From positions 1 through 64,000 of the forward strand of contig NZ_JADEYC010000027.1 of the NCBI RefSeq assembly GCF_015209505.1: DNA of 64,000 nt, given 5' to 3'. Below the pieces are notes generated by a model. It ran no database searches. It worked only from the letters and a program-made list of their open reading frames with translations, and was not told the origin of the DNA. Shown here one piece after another: positions 1 to 8,925 of the stretch. Source of the stretch: Saccharopolyspora montiporae. GTDB taxonomy: Bacteria; Actinomycetota; Actinomycetes; Mycobacteriales; Pseudonocardiaceae. The first letter of the stretch is position 1; every line of letters starts with the position of its first letter. The position numbers were made by a program, and so were the translations under genes.

Positions 1-2
1 CC

Positions 3-1235
3 GCCGCAGCAGCATTCCTCACCGATTTCGCCGCCATGTCGGCCATCGGAGCCACCGAATCCGGCGGGGTGCACCGCGAGGCCGCCGATCCCGCCGATGC
101 CGCGACCAAGCAATGGCTGCGGGAATGGCTGCAGCAGGGTGGTTTCGAAGTCCGGGTGGACCGGATCGGCAACCTGTTCGGCCTGCTGACCTGGACACCG
201 GGAGCTCCCTACGTGCTGCTGGGATCGCACCTGGACAGCCAGCCCGCGGGCGGGCGCTTCGACGGCGCCTACGGGGTGCTGGCCGCCGCGCACACCGCGG
301 CACGGCTGCGCGACCGGTTCCGCGGCGCGGATGCGCCGCCGCCGCTCAACATCGCGGTGGTCAACTGGTTCAACGAGGAGGGCTCGCGCTTCCAGCCGAG
401 CATGATGGGCAGCGCGGTGTTCACCGGCAAACTCGATCCGGACACGGCGCTGGACACCTGTGATGCGGGCGGCACGAGCGTGCGCGCAGCGCTGACCGAC
501 ATCGGGTTCGCCGGCACCGACGAGTGCCCGGAACTGGCTTCTTACGCCGAAATCCACGTCGAGCAGGGCAGCTTCCTGGAGCAGGAGGGCCGCACCATCG
601 GCCTAGTGGAGTCCAACTGGGCCGCGCGCAAGTACCGGGTGTCGGTGCACGGCGAGCAGTCGCACACCGGCTCCACCCCGATGACCCAGCGCCGGGACGC
701 GCTCTACGGGGCGGCGAAGATCGTCACGGCCGTGCGCGAGTTGGCCGACGAGTTCGCCGAGGGCGTGCTGCACACCTCGGTCGGCCAGCTGACGGTGCTG
801 CCGAACTCACCGGTCGTCGTGGCCCGCGAAGCGCAACTGCACCTGGACCTGCGCTCAGCGGATCTCGACGTGCTGCGCACCGCGGACACCCGGCTGCACG
901 AGGTGTTCGCGCAGGTGCGCGAGCGGGCCGGCGTGGCGGTGTCGCTGGGTACCGCGCACGCCTGGGACATCGAGCCCTACCAGCCCGCGGGCGTGCGGCT
1001 CGCCGAGGCTGCGGTCGAGGAGCTGGGACTGCCGCACCGCAGGATGCTCACCCTGGCCGGGCACGATTCGACGAACATGAAAGACGTTGTGCCCACGGTG
1101 ATGCTGTTCGTACCCAGCGCGGGCGGTGTGGCGCACAACGAGTTCGAGCACACCGACGACGCCGACATGCTCGCCGGCGTCGACGTGCTCACCGACGTCG
1201 CCGACCGCCTCTGCCACGGTGAGGGGCAGCCCTGA
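3..1235 (+). CDS. M20 zinc amidohydrolase (N-carbamoyl amino acid hydrolase/allantoate amidohydrolase family), 5' end outside window
   Basis: The frame is open from base 3 and the usual N-terminal helix of the family is already present before the first ATG at 36, so the gene starts upstream and about 410 residues are visible. Family motifs are LGSHLDSQPAGG (metal His and Asp), NEEGSRF (catalytic Glu), HVEQG, the dimerisation-domain segment QSHTGSTPM, and a C-terminal HNEFEH with the last metal His. Enzymes of this branch hydrolyse N-carbamoyl-L-amino acids, allantoate or ureidoglycolate in the cytosol using two Zn or Mn ions. The substrate cannot be read from the sequence, and no purine or pyrimidine degradation neighbours are in view. 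The next gene (glutamate decarboxylase) converges on it after about 50 bp. Confidence 0.88.
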   Translation, partial: AAAAFLTDFAAMSAIGATESGGVHREAADPADAATKQWLREWLQQGGFEVRVDRIGNLFGLLTWTPGAPYVLLGSHLDSQPAGGRFDGAYGVLAAAHTAARLRDRFRGADAPPPLNIAVVNWFNEEGSRFQPSMMGSAVFTGKLDPDTALDTCDAGGTSVRAALTDIGFAGTDECPELASYAEIHVEQGSFLEQEGRTIGLVESNWAARKYRVSVHGEQSHTGSTPMTQRRDALYGAAKIVTAVRELADEFAEGVLHTSVGQLTVLPNSPVVVAREAQLHLDLRSADLDVLRTADTRLHEVFAQVRERAGVAVSLGTAHAWDIEPYQPAGVRLAEAAVEELGLPHRRMLTLAGHDSTNMKDVVPTVMLFVPSAGGVAHNEFEHTDDADMLAGVDVLTDVADRLCHGEGQP

Positions 1236-1287
1236 CGGCGCGCGACGTGCTCGGTCGCGGCGGCCGAATCTTCCCGAACACCCGGGG

Positions 1288-2697
1288 TCAGCTGCGCGGG
1301 GTTCCGCTGCCGTGGGCGAACGAGCTGGCTTCCGGGCCGCGCACCGGGCCGGGCTGCCGGTCGAGTTCGGCGAGGACGCCGCGCAGATCGCCGAGCAGCA
1401 GGTCGGCGAGGTCGTGGCTCATCCCGTTGCGCACCACGATGCGCAGCACCGCCAGATCGGTGCGATTGGGCGGGAAGGTATAGGCGGGTACGAGCCAGCC
1501 GCGCTGGCGCAGGTGAGCGGAGACGTCGAACACTGAGAACCGGTCCACGCTCTCGGCGAGGGTGCAGGCGAACACCGGGAGCTCGTCGCCGCGGGTGATC
1601 AACCGGAACGGGCCGAGCGCGCCGATCTCGGCGGACAGCGTCGTGGCCACGTCCCGCGCGGTGCTCTGCACCCGGTGGTATCCGGCGAAACCCAGCCGCA
1701 GGAACATGAAGTACTGCGCGATGACCTGCGCGCCCGGTCGGGAGAAGTTCAGCGCGAACGTGGGCAGCGTGCCGCCCAGGTAGTTGACCCGGAACACGAG
1801 ATCGTCCGGCAGCGCGGCGGTGTCGCGCCAGACCACCCAGCCCACGCCCGGGTAGACGAGCCCGTACTTGTGCCCGGAGGTGTTGATCGAGGCCACCCGG
1901 GCGAGCTGGAAGTCCCACACGAGTTCGGGATCGCAGAACGGGGCGATCATCGCCCCGGACGCACCGTCGACGTGCACCGGGACGTCGATGCCGTGTTCGC
2001 GCTGCAGTTCGTCGAGCGCAGCGCAGATCTCGTGCACCGGCTCGTAGCTTCCGTCCAATGTGGAACCGAGAACGGCCACGACGCCGATCGTGCCCTCATC
2101 GCAGAGCGACGCGGCCTCTTCGGCCTCCAGGTGCAACCGGTCCCCGGACACCGGAACGGTGCGCGGCTGCACGTCCCAGTAGTTCGCGAACTTCTCCCAG
2201 CACACCTGGACGTTGGCACCCATCACGATGTTCGGCCGATCGGCCGGGCGGCCCGCGGCACGCTGCCGGTGCTGCCAGCGGCGCTTGAGCGCGAGCCCGG
2301 CCAGCATGCACGCCTCGCTGGACCCGGTCGTCGAGCAGCCGACGGTGTCCGCCGGGTCGGGCGCGTGCCACAGCCGGGCCAGCATCCGCACGCAGCGCTG
2401 CTCCAACTCGGCGGTGCGCGGGTATTCGTCCTTGTCGATGGCGTTCTTGTCGAAGGATTCGGCCATCAGCCGGGCGGCCGCGGGTTCCATCCAGCTGCCG
2501 ACGAACGTGGCCAGGTTCAGCCGCGCGTTGCCGTCGAGCATCAGTTCGTCGTGCACGATCTGGTAAGCGACCTCCGGATCCAGGTCGCCGGGCGGGAACC
2601 GGTCCCGCGGGACCTGCACCGGTTCGGCCGCGAACACCGGGTTCACCGACAGGTGCTCGCGCCCGCCGTCCGCGGAACCGCCGCCGGTCAGGGTCAT
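1288..2697 (-). CDS. gadB: Glutamate decarboxylase (PLP-dependent)
   Basis: This 469-residue protein converts L-glutamate to GABA and CO2, consuming a cytosolic proton. The N-terminal block has the GAD signature LDGNARLNLATF. The PLP lysine is K277 in INTSGHKYG, preceded by the cofactor-binding D244 in HVDGASG. Length and motif order match bacterial GadA/GadB. The ATG at 2697 is chosen because it places the conserved start block at family distance; a GTG at 2718 would add seven residues. The gene sits 45 bp downstream of a membrane glycosyltransferase on the same strand, which probably has no functional link. No glutamate/GABA antiporter is in the window, so a complete acid-resistance system cannot be claimed. 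Confidence 0.93.
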   Translation of the reverse strand: MTLTGGGSADGGREHLSVNPVFAAEPVQVPRDRFPPGDLDPEVAYQIVHDELMLDGNARLNLATFVGSWMEPAAARLMAESFDKNAIDKDEYPRTAELEQRCVRMLARLWHAPDPADTVGCSTTGSSEACMLAGLALKRRWQHRQRAAGRPADRPNIVMGANVQVCWEKFANYWDVQPRTVPVSGDRLHLEAEEAASLCDEGTIGVVAVLGSTLDGSYEPVHEICAALDELQREHGIDVPVHVDGASGAMIAPFCDPELVWDFQLARVASINTSGHKYGLVYPGVGWVVWRDTAALPDDLVFRVNYLGGTLPTFALNFSRPGAQVIAQYFMFLRLGFAGYHRVQSTARDVATTLSAEIGALGPFRLITRGDELPVFACTLAESVDRFSVFDVSAHLRQRGWLVPAYTFPPNRTDLAVLRIVVRNGMSHDLADLLLGDLRGVLAELDRQPGPVRGPEASSFAHGSGTPRS

Positions 2698-2742
2698 GCG
2701 GCAACCGTAGGCGAGCACTGCCGGCCGCGCAGGTCCATCGGG

Positions 2743-4239
2743 TCAGCCCTGCGCCGGCTCCAGCACCAGGTGGGTCTGCTCGCCCAGCGGCGCGGTGATC
2801 GTCCAGAACGGGTCCGGACCGGGTCCCTGCTCGCGGCGCAGCACGTAATCGACCGGTTCGGGGTCGGCCGGCTCGAAGTGCCGGTAGTTGAACCGCAGCA
2901 GCGCGGCCATCGTCGGCCCCGCCTCCTCGATGCGCTGTTCGAGCTCGGGTCCGATGTAACCGCGATCGGAGAACCCGTCCATGACCCGGCACTCGCAGAA
3001 GTAGGCCATCGCACCGATCTCACCGTGCCCGGCCACGGTCGCATCGCCGACGGTCCTGCCCACCTCGGCACCGATCCGCGCGTACTCCTGCGCGGTCGCC
3101 CAGTTCGTGCTCACCGGCGCCACCTGCCAGGGCACGCCCTGGTTCAGCGCGAACCACGACTGCGGCAGCACCAGGGCGAGCGCGGCGACCGCGGCCGGCA
3201 GCAGCATCCGCGGTTGCCGTGCCAGCGCACCGATGCAGGCGCACACCGGGAAGACCGCGCCGATCAGAACCGGGGCGTAGTACCAGTGGTAGGGGGGAAC
3301 CTCCATCGCGGAATACGCGGCGTAGTGCGCGATTCCGCCGAAACCGAGCAGTGCCCACGGCCACAACCGCACCGTCCGACCGCGTCCGCGCAACAAGCAC
3401 AGCAGCACCAGGCACACCGCACCGACGACGGCCGGGACCGCGGCGAGCAGCGTGGCGGTGGTCATGTTGGTCACGTACCACTCGTAGCCGTTGTGGAAAC
3501 CGAGCTCGCCCCAGGCCTTCTGCACCTGCTTGATCACCAGCGTGTCCGGGATGGCCGAACCGAACGCGTACCAGCTGAACACCAACCAGGGAGCCACGGT
3601 GAGCAGCCCGCTGAGCGACCACTTCCACCAGGACCGCCACACCGCCGGCTGTCCGGCCAGCACGACGAGCACGAACAGCGCCAGGTCGAGGCGGGTGAGC
3701 GCCAGCAGCGCGCCGACGACGCCCAACAGCACGGGACGGTTCCCGGTGGCGCACGCCAGCAGCACCGCCAGCAACGCACCGGCGAGCGTCATCTCCAAGC
3801 CCACAGTCGACAGCACCAGCGGGTTGAGCACGATCGATGCCGTGCCCAGCGGAGCGATCCAGCGCGGAAGGCCGCTGTCGGCGGCCGCGCGGCGCAGCGC
3901 CAGCACCGACAGCACGGCGCAGCCCACGAACAAGACACCCAGCGCCAGCACCGGCGAACGCAGCACGGTCGTGCCCGCCGCCAGCAGCACCACGTTGAGC
4001 GGAGAGGTCGCCGAATTCGCGAACTCGCCCGGCACCAGCCCCCACTCGCCGTGCAACGCCAGGCGCTTCGCATAGCTCAGCGTGATGTAGCTGTCATCGA
4101 GCAGCGCGTCGTGCACCAGCCAGAACACCGCCGCGGCCACGACCACCGTCGCCGCGACCAGCGCCACCCCCGTTCGGGACCGCGCCCGCCCCGCCGGCCG
4201 CGGCACCACGTCCGACTGCTGCTCGACCGCCAGCTGCAT
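2743..4239 (-). CDS. GT-C fold membrane glycosyltransferase (arabinofuranosyl/mannosyltransferase-like)
   Basis: This 498-residue polytopic protein has about ten predicted hydrophobic spans. The first helix is followed at residues 48-51 by DDSY, then YAKRLA and GEFANSATSPLNV. This arrangement, with two acidic residues in the first extracytoplasmic loop, is typical of GT-C enzymes using polyprenyl-phosphate sugars, such as the mycobacterial AftB group. A soluble-looking C-terminal domain follows the last helix. The likely role is transfer of a sugar from a decaprenyl-phosphate donor to a cell-wall polysaccharide or protein outside the membrane. The ATG at 4239 starts just before the first membrane helix; the open frame extends upstream to 4425, but that part is Arg/Cys-rich and looks non-coding. 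The exact sugar and acceptor are unknown. Confidence 0.8.
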   Translation of the reverse strand: MQLAVEQQSDVVPRPAGRARSRTGVALVAATVVVAAAVFWLVHDALLDDSYITLSYAKRLALHGEWGLVPGEFANSATSPLNVVLLAAGTTVLRSPVLALGVLFVGCAVLSVLALRRAAADSGLPRWIAPLGTASIVLNPLVLSTVGLEMTLAGALLAVLLACATGNRPVLLGVVGALLALTRLDLALFVLVVLAGQPAVWRSWWKWSLSGLLTVAPWLVFSWYAFGSAIPDTLVIKQVQKAWGELGFHNGYEWYVTNMTTATLLAAVPAVVGAVCLVLLCLLRGRGRTVRLWPWALLGFGGIAHYAAYSAMEVPPYHWYYAPVLIGAVFPVCACIGALARQPRMLLPAAVAALALVLPQSWFALNQGVPWQVAPVSTNWATAQEYARIGAEVGRTVGDATVAGHGEIGAMAYFCECRVMDGFSDRGYIGPELEQRIEEAGPTMAALLRFNYRHFEPADPEPVDYVLRREQGPGPDPFWTITAPLGEQTHLVLEPAQG

Positions 4240-4500
4240 GCGTCCGCTCCCGAGTTGCGCGCTGCACCTTCGGTGCGCTGCGTTCGGCTGCACACCGGCC
4301 GCCGTGATCGTAAGAGCGCGGCGGAGACGGGCACGGCGCCACAGAACCGACATCCACAAGATCACCGGGTCGAGTGATCGCAGACCCATCCGCTGCTGCC
4401 GCGTGCTTCTCGCGCAGCAGACCACGTTTCATCAGGCGCCGGCCGGAACCGGAGGGCGGTACGCTGCGCGGCACGCCGCAGATCGTCGAAGGGCCTCACC

Positions 4501-4878
4501 ATGCGCATCACCGGCTCGGCCGTCTCGCTGAACGTCGCGGATCCGGCCGCCTCCGCGGGATTCCTCGTCCGACACTTCGGATTCACCGAAGCGGCCTCCG
4601 CTCCGGGTTTCGCTTCGCTGACCAGACCGGATTCCGGGATGAACGTCGTGTTCCTGCAGCTCGGGCTGACCACCCTGCCCGCGGACCAGCGCGACGAGCA
4701 CGCAGCGGGGCTGATCCTCGCCTTCGTCGTCGACGACCTGGAGGGCGAGCTCGCACGGCTGCAGCACGAGGCCGTGGCGATCACCATGCCGCTGACCACC
4801 GAGGAATGGGGCGAGCGCGCGTTCCAGGTCCGCGATCCGAACGGGGTGATCGTGCAGCTGGTCGACTGGAACGGCTGA
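4501..4878 (+). CDS. VOC (glyoxalase/bleomycin resistance fold) protein
   Basis: This 125-residue single-copy VOC protein has paired beta-alpha-beta-beta-beta modules. The N-terminal module carries SLNVADPAASAGFLVRHFGF; the C-terminal end has VRDPNGVIVQLVDW with the usual metal-binding Glu replaced by Gln. VOC proteins include glyoxalases, dioxygenases, isomerases and antibiotic-sequestering proteins. With one metal ligand apparently missing, a binding rather than a catalytic role is possible. It lies alone between a divergent glycosyltransferase and a terminator hairpin. A TACGCT hexamer about 40 bp upstream could be its -10 box. Confidence 0.82.
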   Translation: MRITGSAVSLNVADPAASAGFLVRHFGFTEAASAPGFASLTRPDSGMNVVFLQLGLTTLPADQRDEHAAGLILAFVVDDLEGELARLQHEAVAITMPLTTEEWGERAFQVRDPNGVIVQLVDWNG

Positions 4879-4943
4879 ATCGGCGAGCGACGCGGCTCCC
4901 GTTCGGGGGATTCAGGGCGATCGGGACGGGGGTTCGGCGCGGA

Positions 4944-4976
4944 GGGCCGCCCCGGGGACAGGATCCGGGGCGGCCC
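4944..4976. terminator. GC-rich hairpin, probable bidirectional terminator
   Basis: A perfect 12-bp inverted repeat, GGGCCGCCCCGG (4944-4955) and CCGGGGCGGCCC (4965-4976), has a 9-nt loop and no T tract. It lies between the convergent VOC gene and the 25-codon peptide gene, where a shared terminator would be expected. Confidence 0.7.
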
Positions 4977-5071
4977 CGCCTGGGCAGGCACCGCGGTTGC
5001 GGGGCGCTCCGGTCACCCACACACCACATCGACCGGGAACGCCCCGCAGCCGGGCGGGAAGAGCAGCCTGG

Positions 5072-5149
5072 CTACTCCTCGTCGTCCACCTCGGTCTCCT
5101 CCTCAGCGGCCTCGGGATTGATGATCTCGCCCTCGTGCTCCAGGTCCAT
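5072..5149 (-). CDS. Putative 25-residue acidic peptide
   Basis: On the minus strand an AAAGGAG Shine-Dalgarno lies 9-10 nt before ATG 5149. The 25 codons start MDLEHEGEIINPEA and end in a run of Glu and Asp before TAG. Twelve of 25 residues are acidic, and there is no Cys, Ser, Lys or Arg. The context before the start reads ATGTAGATG, so a start-stop dipeptide frame directly precedes the real start. The peptide gene is co-directional with the DinB-type polymerase gene 180 bp upstream and ends just before a strong hairpin. No family was recognised. The lack of modifiable residues argues against a classic lanthipeptide or lasso precursor. It could be a regulatory or antitoxin-like small protein. 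Confidence 0.5.
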   Translation of the reverse strand: MDLEHEGEIINPEAAEEETEVDDEE

Positions 5150-5329
5150 CTACATTGACTCCTTTCTCGTTGTGCCGGAAGGGAACTCGCGACTTCGGCG
5201 GGGATCCGTTGATCGCGAGCGGGAGAACCGTCTCAGGAGATCAACAGGCGCGAACAGAGGAGTGCCGGGACCTCCACTCGATCCAGCGATCGCGGCGTCG
5301 GTGGGCGTCGACGGCCGCGGGACGAGCGG

Positions 5330-6361
5330 TCAACCGAGCTCGGCACGGACCCCGACGAGGCGAATCGGGCGCTGCAACGCGAACGATTCCAACGCCCGCA
5401 GCGCAGCGCGCTCGATCTCGGCCGCGTCCCGGGTCGGTTCCGGCAGGGCGACCCCGTGGGTGTGCGTGGCGAACCGCGAATCCCGGATCTTGACCACCAC
5501 CCGGCGCGCCACGTCCCCACCGGCGGCCAGGTCATCGCTGACCGTGCCGGCCACCTGCGCGAGTTCGGCACGCACCCGGTCCGGATCGCGCACGTCCTGC
5601 TGGAAGGTGACCTCCCGCCCGCGGGAACGCGGCCGGCGCGGCTCGTCGCTGACCGGCGAGGAGTCGAAGCCGTGGGCGAGCGCCACCAACCACGGTCCGG
5701 TCGCCGGGCCGAACGCCGCGGCCAGTTCGCCCGGATCGGCCGCAGCGAGCCCGCCGACGGTGTCGATGCCCAGCGCGGACAGCTTCCGCGCGGTCTTGGG
5801 TCCGACGCCCAGCAGCGCCTCCGCGGGCCGCTCGGCCATCACCGCGACCCAGTCGGTCACGTCCAGCCGGAACACCCCGGCGGGCTTGGCCATCCCGGAG
5901 GCGAGCTTGGCGCGCAGCTTGTTGTCCCCGATGCCCACCGAGCAGTTCAGCCCGCTGCGCTGCAGCACTCGCCGCTGGATCGCGCGGGCGAACTCCCGGG
6001 CGTCGTCGGTGTCGGCGAGCAGGAACGCCTCGTCCCAACCGGCCTCTTCCACGATCGCGCCGAACTCGCGCAGCGCGTCCATGACCTCGACCGAGGCCGC
6101 GAGGTAGGTCTCCCGATCCGCGGGCAGGAACACCGCCTCCGGACACCGGGCGGCGGCGGTGCGCAGCGGCGTCCCGGACACGACGCGGTGCTCGCGCGCC
6201 TCGTAGGAGGCACCGGCCACCACGCCGCGCTCGGTCGGATCACCGGAACCGCCCACCAGGACCGGCAGTCCGCGCAGCTCCGGACGGCGCAGCAGTTCGA
6301 CGGCCACGATGAACTGGTCGAGGTCCACGTGCAGCACCACCCGCTCCACGCCGCCGAGCAT
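5330..6361 (-). CDS. dinB: Y-family DNA polymerase IV (DinB-type)
   Basis: This 343-residue translesion polymerase has the Y-family palm motifs HVDLDQF (D13, D15) and GWDEAF (D110, E111) as metal ligands, a SYEAREHRV finger segment, a CSVGIGDNKLRAKLAS block, and the helix-hairpin-helix LLGVGPKTARKLSALGI, followed by the little-finger domain. The catalytic pair is preceded by Gly-Trp instead of the Ser-Xxx of E. coli DinB, as in one actinobacterial subgroup. The start at 6361 puts the first metal Asp at family distance; the frame extends upstream but overlaps the NUDIX coding start. No C-terminal beta-clamp motif was recognised. It inserts nucleotides opposite damaged bases; no LexA box was found. 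Confidence 0.88.
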   Translation of the reverse strand: MLGGVERVVLHVDLDQFIVAVELLRRPELRGLPVLVGGSGDPTERGVVAGASYEAREHRVVSGTPLRTAAARCPEAVFLPADRETYLAASVEVMDALREFGAIVEEAGWDEAFLLADTDDAREFARAIQRRVLQRSGLNCSVGIGDNKLRAKLASGMAKPAGVFRLDVTDWVAVMAERPAEALLGVGPKTARKLSALGIDTVGGLAAADPGELAAAFGPATGPWLVALAHGFDSSPVSDEPRRPRSRGREVTFQQDVRDPDRVRAELAQVAGTVSDDLAAGGDVARRVVVKIRDSRFATHTHGVALPEPTRDAAEIERAALRALESFALQRPIRLVGVRAELG

Positions 6362-6406
6362 CCCGCACCCGCGCGGGGCGGGCAGCGCGTGCGCCACACT
6401 GGCCGG

Positions 6407-6889
6407 ATGAGCCAGCACAGCGCAGGGATCCTGCTGTTCCGGCTGCGCGGCGGCGCGCTGCAGGTCCTGGTGGTGCACCCTGGCGGACCGTTCTGGCGCA
6501 ACAAGGACGCGGGCGCCTGGTCACTGCCCAAGGGCGAGCACGATCCGGACGAGGACGCACGTGCCGCCGCTCTACGTGAATTCACCGAGGAAACGGGGGC
6601 CGACCTCGGCGATCCGGCGCTGCTCGACCTGGGCCGCAGCACGCTGCGCAGCGGCAAGGTGGTGACGGCGTTCGCGGTCGAAGGCGAGTTCGACGAGCAG
6701 GAGTTGCGCAGCAACGAGTTCGAGGTGACCTGGCCGCCGAAATCCGGCCGCGCGCAGCGCTTCCCCGAGGTGGACCGGGCGCTATGGTGCGATCCGGACA
6801 CCGCCCGCACCAAGCTCAACCCGGCGCAGGCGGTGTTCGTGGACCGCTTGCAGCAGCACCTGGCCGCGGACGGCCGGGGCGGTTCCTAG
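6407..6889 (+). CDS. NUDIX hydrolase
   Basis: This 160-residue protein has a complete Nudix box, GEHDPDED followed by REFTEETG, matching G-x5-E-x7-REUxEExG. The N-terminus SAGILLFRLRGGALQVLVVHPGG is typical of NTP/ADP-ribose/Ap4A-type NUDIX enzymes. It presumably hydrolyses a nucleoside diphosphate derivative, possibly a damaged nucleotide, given the divergent translesion polymerase with starts 45 bp apart. The 3' end shares the CTAG bases 6886-6889 with the convergent transporter, so each stop codon overlaps the other. Confidence 0.88.
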   Translation: MSQHSAGILLFRLRGGALQVLVVHPGGPFWRNKDAGAWSLPKGEHDPDEDARAAALREFTEETGADLGDPALLDLGRSTLRSGKVVTAFAVEGEFDEQELRSNEFEVTWPPKSGRAQRFPEVDRALWCDPDTARTKLNPAQAVFVDRLQQHLAADGRGGS

Positions 6890-8217
6890 GACTCCAGGGA
6901 CTTCTCGCGGGTTTCCCGGCTAGCCAGCAGGGCGATCAGCGTCAGCGCGCCCATCGCCGCGAGGTAGACGCCGACCCAGCCCAGACCGTGCGAGCTCGCC
7001 AGCCAGGTGGCGATGTAGGGCGCGACCGACGCGCCCAGCAGGCTGGCCATGTTGTAGGAGATCGAGGCACCCGTGTAGCGCACCGCGGTGGGGAACAGCT
7101 CCGGCAGCACCGCGCCCATCGGCCCGAACGTCAGCCCCATCAGGCTCAGCCCGACGATGAGGAAGGACAGCGAGGAAGCATCGCTGCCGGTGCCGAACCA
7201 GGGCCCCAGCGCGAGGCCGAACACGATGATCGCCAGCGTGGTGACGATGAGCGTGGGACGGCGGCCGAACCGGTCGGCCAGCCAGCCGGACAGCGGGGTC
7301 ATCAGCCCGAAGAAGACGACGCCGATCAGCAGCAGCACCAGGAAGTGCGAGCGGTCGTAGCCCAGGCCCTCCTCGGCGGTGCCGTACGACAGCGAGAACA
7401 CCGTCATCAGGTAGAACAGCACGTAGGTGGCCAGCATGATGAAGGTGCCCAGCACCAGCGCCTTGGAGTCGTACCGGAACACCTGGGTGAACGGGACCTT
7501 GGCGCGCTGGTCGGAGGCGACGACCTTGCTGAAGGCCGGGGTCTCGTGCAGGCTCAGCCGCACCCACAGGCCGACCACGACGAGCACGGCCGAGAGCAGG
7601 AACGGGATCCGCCAGCCCCAGCTGAGGAACGCCTCGTCGTCCATCACCCCGGACAGCACGAGGAACAGCCCGTTGGCCAGGAAGAAGCCGATGGGTGCGC
7701 CGAGCTGCGGGAACGTGCCGAACAGCCCGCGCTTGTGCGCCGGGGCGTTCTCGGTGGCCAGCAGCGCGGCACCACCCCATTCGCCGCCGAGGCCGATGCC
7801 CTGCCCGAACCGGCACAGCGCCAGCAGCAGCGGGGCGAGCACGCCGATCTGCGCGTAGCCGGGCAACAGGCCGATGACCAGCGTGGAGATGCCCATGGTC
7901 AGCAGCGAGGCGACCAGGGTGGCCTTGCGCCCGATGCGGTCGCCGAAGTGCCCGAACATCGCCGAGCCGACCGGGCGGGCGATGAAGGCGATGGCGAAGG
8001 TGGCCAGCGACTGCAGGGTCGCCGCGGTGTCGTCGCCGGGCGGGAAGAACAGGTGCGGGAACACCAGGACCGCCGCGGTGGCGTAGACGTAGAAGTCGTA
8101 GAACTCGATCGAGGTGCCCACGAGGCTGGCGGTCAGGACCTGCCGCGTCGAGTTGCGGGACCCGCCCGATCCCTCGGAGCCCGGCACTTCCGGTGCCTGG
8201 GCGCGGTCGACAGCCAT
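6886..8217 (-). CDS. MFS metabolite:H+ symporter (MHS family)
   Basis: This 443-residue 12-helix transporter begins with the MHS signature SLVGTSIEFYDFYVYATAA. It has the MFS motif-A loop GHFGDRIGRKATL between helices 2 and 3 and GLGGEWGGAALLATENAP between helices 4 and 5. The family (ProP, ShiA, KgtP, citrate transporters) takes up organic acids, shikimate or betaines with protons. The start at 8217 follows from the conserved first helix; the open frame continues upstream without family similarity. A second transporter of this family lies at 35829-37163. No substrate-specific neighbour gives the substrate. Confidence 0.88.
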   Translation of the reverse strand: MAVDRAQAPEVPGSEGSGGSRNSTRQVLTASLVGTSIEFYDFYVYATAAVLVFPHLFFPPGDDTAATLQSLATFAIAFIARPVGSAMFGHFGDRIGRKATLVASLLTMGISTLVIGLLPGYAQIGVLAPLLLALCRFGQGIGLGGEWGGAALLATENAPAHKRGLFGTFPQLGAPIGFFLANGLFLVLSGVMDDEAFLSWGWRIPFLLSAVLVVVGLWVRLSLHETPAFSKVVASDQRAKVPFTQVFRYDSKALVLGTFIMLATYVLFYLMTVFSLSYGTAEEGLGYDRSHFLVLLLIGVVFFGLMTPLSGWLADRFGRRPTLIVTTLAIIVFGLALGPWFGTGSDASSLSFLIVGLSLMGLTFGPMGAVLPELFPTAVRYTGASISYNMASLLGASVAPYIATWLASSHGLGWVGVYLAAMGALTLIALLASRETREKSLES

Positions 8218-8517
8218 AGCCCGATTCCTCCCTCGTGACCCGAACGGACCAGCGCACCTTATCGGCGCCCCCGAACCCGGCGGCCCACGGGTTCCCGCAT
8301 CGTGGGCACGGTCACCAAGCCGGGAGGCCAGCTCGCGGCGACCAAGACGGATAGGCGTCCGAATAGTGGGACGCGCTACCGGGCACGTCGGAGTGAACGC
8401 GCTGCGCGCACGGCGGCGAGCGGCGGCACCCGGGGCTGCGGCCGCGAAGAGCTCGTCACCACCCGAACCGAGCCCGAACGCCGCGGTCTGATCGTGCCCG
8501 GCGTCCACGGCCGCACG

Positions 8518-8523
8518 TACGCT
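8518..8523 (+). promoter_or_regulatory. -10 box placed for a leaderless transcript
   Basis: TACGCT fits the actinobacterial TANNNT -10 consensus and ends 6 nt before ATG 8530, so transcription would start at or next to the start codon. No convincing Shine-Dalgarno precedes this ATG. Confidence 0.5.
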
Positions 8524-8529
8524 GATGCG

Positions 8530-8898
8530 ATGGCGGTTCGTAGCGGCTTCCCGATCCTGACCACCGGTGATCTTGGTCGCCTCGTGGACTTCTACCGAGC
8601 TGCGTTCGACGCCGAGCGGGCCTACGGGTTCGCCGGCGAGGACGGCGCGGACGAGTACGTCACGCTGACCGTCGGCGGGACCTCGCTGGGCATCGGCCGC
8701 GGGGACGCGGGGATGGGCAGCACGCATGACCGGACAGCGCTGTGGTTCTACGTCGACGACGTCGACGACGCATATCGCCGCGCCCTCGACGCAGGGGCCA
8801 CCGGCCAGCGCGAACCGACCGACATGCCCTGGGGAGAACGGGTTGCCCAAGTGCACGACCCCGACGGGCTCGTCATCAACCTCGGAGCCGAGAGCTGA
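8530..8898 (+). CDS. VOC family protein
   Basis: This 122-residue VOC-fold protein starts with FPILTTGDLGRLVDFYRAAF and ends with VHDPDGLVINLG. The pattern matches small actinobacterial VOC proteins of unknown substrate. The final strand has Asn instead of the metal Glu, so metal catalysis is doubtful. ATG 8530 is supported by the -10-like TACGCT exactly 6 nt upstream (leaderless arrangement) and by the fold beginning at residue 6. It diverges from the MHS transporter and converges on a frameshifted hydrolase. Confidence 0.8.
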   Translation: MAVRSGFPILTTGDLGRLVDFYRAAFDAERAYGFAGEDGADEYVTLTVGGTSLGIGRGDAGMGSTHDRTALWFYVDDVDDAYRRALDAGATGQREPTDMPWGERVAQVHDPDGLVINLGAES

Positions 8899-8925
8899 CC
8901 ACCGTGCCTGGAAAGCCGGGCCGGA

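Noticed and set aside
1675..4377. 900-codon plus-strand frame
   Set aside because: Antisense to glutamate decarboxylase and the GT-C gene, Arg/His/Gly-rich with no domain signature; a GC-content artefact.
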